A stretch of 12,103 bases of DNA from an uncultured Bacteroidota bacterium. GTDB taxonomy: Bacteria > Bacteroidota > Bacteroidia > Chitinophagales > Chitinophagaceae. The position numbers and the translations under genes are program-made. Under the pieces are notes generated by a model. It was not told the DNA's origin, searched no databases, and saw only the letters and a program-made list of their open reading frames with translations. Positions 7,239 through 12,103 of the stretch are shown in pieces. Each line of letters starts with the position of its first letter. Within the stretch, counting starts at the first letter, position 1. The DNA is taken from positions 1 through 12,103 of the forward strand of contig CAMPKR010000038.1 of assembly GCA_946887345.1 (NCBI GenBank), given 5' to 3'.

Positions 7239-7591
7239 TAACCATTGTTGCTCACATTCAGAACTTCGCGTACTTCCACGCGTCCGCCCAGTGAAAGAGT
7301 AGGGCAGTTTTTGGCCAGTTCCATAGCGTCCTCAAGGCTATTTGCCAACAGGAAGTAATACCCGCTCACGCCTTCCTTGCTTTCTATATAGGGGCCATCG
7401 GTTACCAGTTTCGATTTGCCGTTAAGGCTACCGCCCGCAGGCGAGAGTGGATTGCCGTGTTTAAAATGGCCATTTTTCGATAGCTCTTCCACCCATTTTA
7501 CATGTTTCTCTATGTCAGCCTGCATTTCTTCCGGTGACATATTTCCATAGGCTTCCAGGTTTTCCCGGAGCAGCAGTAGAAATTCTTTCAT
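7238..7591 (-). CDS. YCII-related (DGPF family) protein
   Basis: A 117-residue cytoplasmic protein of the YCII/DGPF superfamily, a dimeric ferredoxin-like alpha/beta fold. It opens with MKEFLLLLRE, then an amphipathic helix with MSPEEMQADIEKHVKWVEEL, and carries KLVTDGPYIESKEGVSGYYFLLANSLEDAMELAKNCP (about 61-97) and GGRVEVREV at the end. The normal signature DGPF is DGPY here (65-68), a conservative Phe-to-Tyr change. Proteins of this type are standard genomic partners of ECF42 sigma factors, and this one is coupled to such a gene by a one-base stop/start overlap. Their biochemical role is unclear; both an enzymatic role and a regulatory partner role have been considered. It is first in the minus-strand operon and probably sets its transcription. 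No signal peptide is present. Confidence 0.9.
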   Translation of the reverse strand: MKEFLLLLRENLEAYGNMSPEEMQADIEKHVKWVEELSKNGHFKHGNPLSPAGGSLNGKSKLVTDGPYIESKEGVSGYYFLLANSLEDAMELAKNCPTLSLGGRVEVREVLNVSNNG

Positions 7592-7658
7592 GATCTTTTT
7601 TTGTTAACGACGGATAAGAGCCTCCCAAAGGGGACATTTTCCACCATTATTTAATAAG

Positions 7659-7688
7659 CAAATTAACAGACTGGTGTCATTAACCAAA
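7659..7688 (-). promoter_or_regulatory. Candidate primary promoter of the YCII-ECF-DUF2461 operon
   Basis: On the minus strand, a TTTG (-33 type, 7685-7688) is followed after 18 bases by TTAATTTG (7659-7666), one mismatch from TAnnTTTG. This spacing suits the Bacteroidota housekeeping sigma factor. It would give a leader of roughly 60 bases before the YCII start at 7591. Confidence 0.45.
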
Positions 7689-7736
7689 ACCTTTGTTAAG
7701 AAAAGCAGCTATACTTTTCCAGCCTTGGATCGATGT

Positions 7737-7744
7737 TTAATTTG
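7737..7744 (+). promoter_or_regulatory. -7-like element before the secreted-protein gene
   Basis: TTAATTTG, one mismatch from TAnnTTTG, ends six bases before the chosen ATG at 7751. A TTTT tract at 7715-7718 lies 18 bases upstream where a -33 element would be. An in-frame ATG at 7733 lies upstream of this box and so would not be transcribed from it. Confidence 0.4.
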
Positions 7745-7750
7745 CAGTAT

Positions 7751-8386
7751 ATGAGGATAAGACTGACACTCTGTTTGCTGCTGTTTTCCGCGGCCGGCTA
7801 CGCCCAGACCGATTTTAGCGGTATGATTAGTTGCTTCAGGCAGGGAGATAAGGATAATGCTGCTTCAATAGCTCTAATTAAGGCTTCAATTGCTGCATTT
7901 GAGGTAGGGAATGTCTTTAAGGAAAAGATCCTCGCTAATGGCATAGCAGAAGTGACGTTGAAGAACGGCACTAAACACATGCTTACGCCACAGGAGTTGC
8001 AAAGCGCTAAAGATGCTGCTGGTTTTGAAATAAATAACTGTAAGGATAGCACCGCCCTGAAATATGCCTGGAAGTGCTATGCGGTTATGGCGAAGGAGCG
8101 TCAGCTTGATGTTCCATCTCTTGACTATTCTGCGGCGCTTAAAGACCTGGAAGGAAATGTAGAAGTAAGTACGATTTATACCTTACTTGGCCTCGAGAAA
8201 AATATTAAAAAGTTTAGAAACGGTACTTATGTAGAGAATCTGTGCGCGGTGGTAGTATGGAAGGGCAGAGATGCTGTTTTTCATTGCAATGGCCTGATAG
8301 ATAAGAAGGGAAAAGAGAGGAGTATGAGCGTTCTCTATTACGGACGTTTCCAGGTAGTGGATGAATGGGACGCAGACGGAAACTAA
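7751..8386 (+). CDS. Secreted protein of unknown function, 211 residues
   Basis: No known family is recognised with confidence. From ATG 7751 the product starts with a clear Sec signal peptide, MRIRLTLCLLLFSAAGYAQ, cut probably after GYAQ. The mature part of about 192 residues has no further membrane segment and no lipobox or T9SS sorting domain, so a periplasmic or outer-membrane-associated location is most likely. It contains repeated alanine-rich helical stretches (such as NAASIALIKASIAAFEVGN), then a C-terminal beta-rich part (NLCAVVVWKGRDAVFHCNGLIDKKG followed by YYGRFQVVDEW). An in-frame ATG at 7733 would add six residues, but it lies upstream of the -7-like element and would blunt the signal peptide's charged n-region. 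The gene ends in a tandem stop, TAATAG, and a strong hairpin. It is transcribed divergently from the ECF operon, which may indicate shared regulation, though nothing proves that. Confidence 0.8.
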   Translation: MRIRLTLCLLLFSAAGYAQTDFSGMISCFRQGDKDNAASIALIKASIAAFEVGNVFKEKILANGIAEVTLKNGTKHMLTPQELQSAKDAAGFEINNCKDSTALKYAWKCYAVMAKERQLDVPSLDYSAALKDLEGNVEVSTIYTLLGLEKNIKKFRNGTYVENLCAVVVWKGRDAVFHCNGLIDKKGKERSMSVLYYGRFQVVDEWDADGN

Positions 8387-8401
8387 TAGTGCAAACAATA
8401 A

Positions 8402-8444
8402 ATAAAGAGCGCCCTCTCAGCTAAACTGAGAGGGCGCTCTTTAT
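8402..8444. terminator. Long bidirectional terminator hairpin
   Basis: A perfect 19-bp inverted repeat with a five-base CTAAA loop: left arm 8402-8420 (ending GCGCCCTCTCAG), right arm 8426-8444 (starting CTGAGAGGGCGC). The GC-rich core is flanked by A-rich sequence on the left and T-rich on the right, so it can end transcription from both sides. It lies between the secreted-protein stop (8386) and the stop of the converging DUF6029 gene (8454). Confidence 0.9.
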
Positions 8445-8453
8445 GTAAATATC

Positions 8454-10037
8454 TTAGAATGTAGAGCTGATACCCAGCCTTACGCCGCTGAAGGCAGGCT
8501 CGTAACGGCAAACGCCACCCGTACAGTTAATGCCTTCCACTTGTTTTACGTAGGCAATGGTAAAACGGTGAGGGCCCTTGGTATGAGCTACGAAGAAGTT
8601 GTAGTAATGTTTTTGCACTGATGTCTTGGCCGGGTTAGGCAGAATGTTGTACATGTCCGATGCGGCAATCGACCAGCGCGGTGCAATGTTGAATTCCAGC
8701 AACCCGAATATCCACGAGCCGAAGTCCTGCTTGGTAGACATATACTCTATTTGCGTGCGCAACGATTTATTCTTCGTGAGCTTGTAAATGATCTCGGCAA
8801 AAGGCGTTATCGACTTCACGATAGGCACTCCAGGTTTCACCTGGTACAGTTCCTGGTTATATTCCATTACCTGCACACCTGCTGTAAGTATCCAGTCTTC
8901 TATTCCGCGGTATTCGCCCTCAAAATAGCCTTCGCGGTAGAGCTTTACGTTATTCAGCGTATTGATATATGTGTATGTAAGGGTTAGTGAAACATCATCA
9001 TTGGGAGCTATCAGTACGTCGCCGCTACCTGCTATCTCCGATAGATCCTGCGATGCAGGTGTATAGCGTGCCATCAGCCTTTGCGGGCGCAGACGGGCAA
9101 CGATAGGTTGCCAGTTCATCATACCCCTGAGCAGTATTTCGTTAGGTGAGGTACGCATCACGAAGTTCTCAGTACGCTTACCTGTCAGGTTAACGGCTAT
9201 TCCCTTCCTGGCATATCCCAGTGTGGTAAATAGCACAGAGCCTTCTTCGTTTTGCAGCATGTTATCTTTCAGTATAGCCTCGCTGGTTTTATAAGCGCCT
9301 TCTGCATACCACGACAAGTCTCCTAGCGTCAAAGTATTGTAGGCAGAAAAAGCATAGGTATTATACTTGGGTATGAATCTGTCAGTGAGGGGTTGACTGT
9401 TGATAGTGCCTACTACGGCCGACATTGAGTTAGGGTCGAGTGTGCGGTTTACTGCACCCACACCAGGAAGTATATGTGCGGTACCAATATTGAAATCAGC
9501 TTCGGCATTAAAACCTTTGATGATCGGTTGGTAACGTTGTGTAACAGTAGAAACATCTTTTTGTTGGCCGGTAAAACCTTTCAGCATAATGTTATCGCTG
9601 AGCTTATATTTCAGATGGATACCAACAAGCGCATTGTCGATCAGTAGACCACGGTCTTCATAAGCGCGAAACAGAATACCACTACCTATCTGGTCATAAA
9701 TATATCCTCCCGTTACGGTCAGTCCCTGGAACTCTTTGCTCAGGCTCCATGCACCGATGCCAAAGCCACTTAATGCAGATGTAGGATTATAGAGGTTTGA
9801 ATTGTGAAAGGCGTCAGCTCTCACAAATGCAGTAAAGCCTTTGTAATTGTAGCGTAATGTCAGCCAGGCTTCGCCTCCGCTCAGCACATTGTCATAAAGT
9901 GGGTTGTTGGCTGCGTTAATGCTCGTGTCCCTGTCGAAGAAGTTAACGTTCATCATCAGGTCGCCCGACAGGTTGCCTTGAGCTGAAGCACGCATTCCTG
10001 CCAGAACTAGCAGGAAGAAGAATGTAATTTTTCGCAT
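8454..10037 (-). CDS. DUF6029 family outer-membrane beta-barrel protein
   Basis: This 527-residue protein has a signal peptide, MRKITFFFLLVLAGMRASAQ, and then a long series of alternating beta strands ending in a C-terminal aromatic residue (GVRLGISSTF), typical of outer-membrane barrels. The family signature is clear near residues 110-137: GGYIYDQIGSGILFRAYEDRG followed by LLIDNALVG. DUF6029 is found mainly in Bacteroidota and has no proven substrate or role. The open frame extends upstream to 10097, but ATG 10037 gives a proper signal peptide and the extra 20 residues do not resemble one. A TAATTTCG sequence (complement of about 10067-10075), one mismatch from the -7 consensus, lies about 30 bases upstream of that ATG. 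The gene diverges from a periplasmic thioredoxin gene with 92 bases between their starts. Its 3' end shares a hairpin with the preceding secreted-protein gene. Confidence 0.85.
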   Translation of the reverse strand: MRKITFFFLLVLAGMRASAQGNLSGDLMMNVNFFDRDTSINAANNPLYDNVLSGGEAWLTLRYNYKGFTAFVRADAFHNSNLYNPTSALSGFGIGAWSLSKEFQGLTVTGGYIYDQIGSGILFRAYEDRGLLIDNALVGIHLKYKLSDNIMLKGFTGQQKDVSTVTQRYQPIIKGFNAEADFNIGTAHILPGVGAVNRTLDPNSMSAVVGTINSQPLTDRFIPKYNTYAFSAYNTLTLGDLSWYAEGAYKTSEAILKDNMLQNEEGSVLFTTLGYARKGIAVNLTGKRTENFVMRTSPNEILLRGMMNWQPIVARLRPQRLMARYTPASQDLSEIAGSGDVLIAPNDDVSLTLTYTYINTLNNVKLYREGYFEGEYRGIEDWILTAGVQVMEYNQELYQVKPGVPIVKSITPFAEIIYKLTKNKSLRTQIEYMSTKQDFGSWIFGLLEFNIAPRWSIAASDMYNILPNPAKTSVQKHYYNFFVAHTKGPHRFTIAYVKQVEGINCTGGVCRYEPAFSGVRLGISSTF

Positions 10038-10129
10038 GTAAGTGGCTGTATTGTCTGAAAATTTTCCGAAATTAGCCTCTTTCACAAAAACTGGCAAGGT
10101 TTTCGATAATTATTATTAAACAAATACTT

Positions 10130-10624
10130 ATGAATAAGATAATTGGTGCAATCGCGGCTTTGTTTATCAGTACTGCAGCTTTTGCACAATCAGAGCTTCC
10201 TGATACCCAGGTTAAGGATGTAAACACAGGTAAGAAGATCGCTTTTAACAAGACTTTTACTGACGGTAAGGTGACATTGGTGAGTTTTTGGGCTACCTGG
10301 TGTATTCCTTGTAAAAAGGAGATTAAGAATATAACTAAAAAGATGCCGGATTGGATGAAGGAGGCAGACTTCAATTTCATGACTGTTTCCGTTGATGAAT
10401 CACGTGCGGAAGGCCTGGTACGTAGCTATGCTAAATCACAGGGATGGGAATTCCCATATTATATTGATCCTAATTCTGACCTGAAACGTTCGTTGAATTT
10501 TCAGAACGTACCATTTACCCTGGTAGTGGATAAAGCAGGTAAGATTGCTTATATGCACACCGGTTACGAAGAAGGGGGAGAAGAAGAAGTTTGGGCCAAG
10601 ATCAAAGAATTGGCCGCGAAGTAG
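10130..10624 (+). CDS. Periplasmic thioredoxin-like protein, TlpA/ResA type
   Basis: This 164-residue protein starts with a signal peptide, MNKIIGAIAALFISTAAFAQ, so it acts in the periplasm. The thioredoxin fold follows: LVSFWATWCIPC at 50-61 with the redox pair C58 and C61 (WCIPC), the conserved cis-proline in NVPFT (P128), and a C-terminal helix. There are no other cysteines. The family reduces or exchanges disulfides in exported proteins and cytochrome precursors, using electrons from an inner-membrane donor; the client here is unknown. The divergent neighbour, a DUF6029 barrel, is a likely functional partner only by position. The four Cys-bearing Ig repeats of the T9SS protein are possible clients in the cell generally. 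A modest hairpin follows the stop codon. Confidence 0.92.
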   Translation: MNKIIGAIAALFISTAAFAQSELPDTQVKDVNTGKKIAFNKTFTDGKVTLVSFWATWCIPCKKEIKNITKKMPDWMKEADFNFMTVSVDESRAEGLVRSYAKSQGWEFPYYIDPNSDLKRSLNFQNVPFTLVVDKAGKIAYMHTGYEEGGEEEVWAKIKELAAK

Positions 10625-10647
10625 TTGACGGTTGAACTAGACTAAAA

Positions 10648-10680
10648 AGAAACCCCTTAGTGAAAGCTGAGGGCTTTATT
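10648..10680 (+). terminator. Intrinsic terminator after the thioredoxin gene
   Basis: The stem CCCTTAG / CTGAGGG (10654-10660 with 10667-10673) has one G-T wobble and a six-base loop. It is preceded by an A-run and followed by CTTTATTATTT. It is weaker than the two other hairpins in the window but well placed, about 25 bases after the stop at 10624. Confidence 0.65.
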
Positions 10681-10756
10681 ATTTCAGTGGCCATAGTTAT
10701 GGATACATAGTTGTCAAAAAATTAATGTCTATCTTTTAAATAGCTATCACCCCAAA

Positions 10757-12103
10757 ATGATAAATATGACCGTGCCTAAACTCCTTTTTGCGGCTTTACT
10801 TGTATGCTGTAGTATGTCTCTTTTTGCCCAGGTGGGTAAAGAAAAAATGCGTGAGCGCATAAAAGAGGTATTCGACGAGAAACTTCGCAAAAAAAATGTT
10901 CCTTTTCGTGTTGGTGAAAATGTCAGCAAGAGCTCTTCGGCCAGTCAGCGTATATCAAATGTTTCCAACCAATATGAGGAAGCTGAAACTACTATAGCTG
11001 TCAATCCAATTGACAGTACTAAACTGGTTGCCAGTTTTATAGAGACCTACAATGGGGTGTATAACAACGTTATTTATTATTCTTCAGATGAAGGCAATAC
11101 CTGGCAAAAAAGTAACCTAAGCTCTTACAGCCAGGCCATGATAGACTATCCGGGTGGTGAATATTTCACAGGCTGTGATGCAACTCTTGCCTGGGATAAA
11201 AACGGTAGAGTCTACGTTTCATGGATCACCATAGTTAAGAACGCAGCCCAGGATTCCATGTTCTATCTTGTTTATTGGGCATGGTCTGATAACAATGGTC
11301 AAAACTGGTCATTAGCCCAGGGTTATAATAAGTACATAGGTATGGGGCTTGAGGGTCAAAATTGGAAAGACAATTTTTGTGATCGTCAATGGCTGGCGGT
11401 TGATAATTCAAACGGCCCTAATCAAGGCACTGTATACTGCAGCTTTGTAAATTTTAATGACGTCAACCAATTCAGCGGTATCAAGTATAAAACACCCGGA
11501 ATGGATTCATTTTCTGCAGTCATACCTGTATATGTGGGTACTACACAATTCAACAATGTTGAAGTTGATGCTGCTGGCGTATTGCATCTTACATTTACGG
11601 ATTTGGACTTAAGTAAGATAGTACATATTTCTACGGCTGATTTTGGACAAAACTTTTCATTACCGGTCCACGTTGGAAATTGTATGTATACGGGTAGTGG
11701 GATATTACATAGCAGAGATAACCCCGCAACCAACCTGGCAATTGATGGCGGCGGTAACCTTCATGTGGTCTGGACAGACTATGACATAATGAACGTCTCG
11801 TCATATTATGCTTTCTCGACAAACGGAGGACAAACCTGGAGTACTCCTTTATCATTAAACGGCTTCCTTACATCCATCACTACTATTATGCCGGTTGTTG
11901 CGGCCAGGGGGAACTTTGTATCTATTGCTTTTTACGGTGCATATAACCAGACTGATTGGGACTATTATCATATTGTTTCCACCAATGGCGGGCAGTCTTT
12001 TACAGCACCTATTAAAATATCAGACGGTCCTACCACTCAGCAATGGCAGAACTCATATTTCTTCGGCGATTATAATCGGTCAGTAAGTAGCATGACCCAT
12101 ACG
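10757..12103 (+). CDS. Secreted Asp-box (BNR / sialidase-fold) propeller protein, partial at right edge
   Basis: The frame is open from ATG 10757 through the end of the window, giving the first 449 codons. It begins with a signal peptide, MINMTVPKLLFAALLVCCSMSLFAQ (a second ATG at 10766 would also fit). A charged linker (about 26-75) is followed by the start of a beta-propeller. Asp-box motifs (SxDxGxTW type) appear at 109-116 (SSDEGNTW) and 354-361 (STNGGQTW), with looser forms at 177-184 (SDNNGQNW) and 408-415 (STNGGQSF). Blade strands such as DATLAWDKNGRVYVSW, DRQWLAVD and NLAIDGGGNLHVVW also recur. Annotation pipelines often call such proteins exo-alpha-sialidase, but the propeller alone does not show enzymatic activity and no FRIP-type arginine motif is visible. 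The missing C-terminus may carry a T9SS sorting domain. Its 5' region has a -7-like TATCTTTT at 10730-10737. Confidence 0.85.
   Translation, partial: MINMTVPKLLFAALLVCCSMSLFAQVGKEKMRERIKEVFDEKLRKKNVPFRVGENVSKSSSASQRISNVSNQYEEAETTIAVNPIDSTKLVASFIETYNGVYNNVIYYSSDEGNTWQKSNLSSYSQAMIDYPGGEYFTGCDATLAWDKNGRVYVSWITIVKNAAQDSMFYLVYWAWSDNNGQNWSLAQGYNKYIGMGLEGQNWKDNFCDRQWLAVDNSNGPNQGTVYCSFVNFNDVNQFSGIKYKTPGMDSFSAVIPVYVGTTQFNNVEVDAAGVLHLTFTDLDLSKIVHISTADFGQNFSLPVHVGNCMYTGSGILHSRDNPATNLAIDGGGNLHVVWTDYDIMNVSSYYAFSTNGGQTWSTPLSLNGFLTSITTIMPVVAARGNFVSIAFYGAYNQTDWDYYHIVSTNGGQSFTAPIKISDGPTTQQWQNSYFFGDYNRSVSSMTHT

Noticed and set aside
5961..7591. An anti-sigma factor gene beside the ECF sigma factor
   Set aside because: Neither neighbour has the transmembrane segment or zinc-binding motif of an anti-sigma factor; this sigma class uses its own C-terminal extension.
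7733..7750. ATG at 7733 as the start of the secreted protein
   Set aside because: It precedes the -7-like element and puts six extra residues before an otherwise standard signal peptide.
10038..10097. N-terminal extension of the DUF6029 protein to 10097
   Set aside because: The 20 extra residues come before a complete signal peptide, and a -7-like sequence lies inside them.
10757..12103. Calling the Asp-box protein a sialidase enzyme
   Set aside because: Asp-boxes mark the propeller fold but not catalysis; no FRIP-type motif or catalytic arginines could be identified in the visible part.
1..12103. CRISPR array, tRNA, rRNA, insertion sequence, phage or defence genes
   Set aside because: No regularly spaced repeats, cloverleaf, transposase, integrase or nuclease motif was found on either strand.

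Overview
The window reads as chromosomal DNA of a member of the Bacteroidota, most likely a Chitinophagaceae or Sphingobacteriales type. The evidence is a type IX secretion (T9SS) type B sorting domain on a large surface protein, a DUF6029 outer-membrane barrel found mainly in this phylum, several TAnnTTTG-type -7 promoter elements just before start codons, and a general lack of Shine-Dalgarno sequences. These clues do not fix a genus. No tRNA, rRNA, CRISPR array, insertion sequence or phage gene was seen, and the genes look like ordinary core and accessory chromosomal content.

Layout from left to right. Positions 1-1939 hold a heat-shock chaperone pair, grpE then dnaJ, on the + strand, with an upstream inverted repeat and a -7 element. 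They end at a strong bidirectional hairpin. Converging on that hairpin from the other strand is a 50-residue one-helix membrane protein (1938-2090). A divergent intergenic region with a direct repeat and a -7 box leads into a DUF4184 integral membrane protein (2227-2973). It is followed by a 749-residue secreted T9SS protein (3027-5276) with an N-terminal propeller-like part, four Ig-like repeats and a type B C-terminal signal.

Positions 5286-7591 form a compact minus-strand operon: a YCII/DGPF-family protein, an ECF sigma factor with a long TPR-like C-terminal extension (ECF42 / DUF6596 type) joined by a one-base TAATG overlap, and a DUF2461 protein nine bases downstream. The first two are a known partnership; the third is a less expected passenger and the most interesting context in the window. 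No anti-sigma gene accompanies them.

The right part is about the cell envelope: an unrecognised secreted protein (7751-8386), a 19-bp hairpin shared with the converging DUF6029 outer-membrane barrel gene (8454-10037), a divergent periplasmic TlpA-type thioredoxin (10130-10624), and the first 449 codons of a secreted Asp-box (BNR/sialidase-fold) propeller protein that runs off the right edge (10757-12103).

No wholly novel system is evident. The best leads are the three-gene sigma-factor operon, the missed small membrane protein, and the promoter/start arrangement suggesting leaderless or near-leaderless transcripts.
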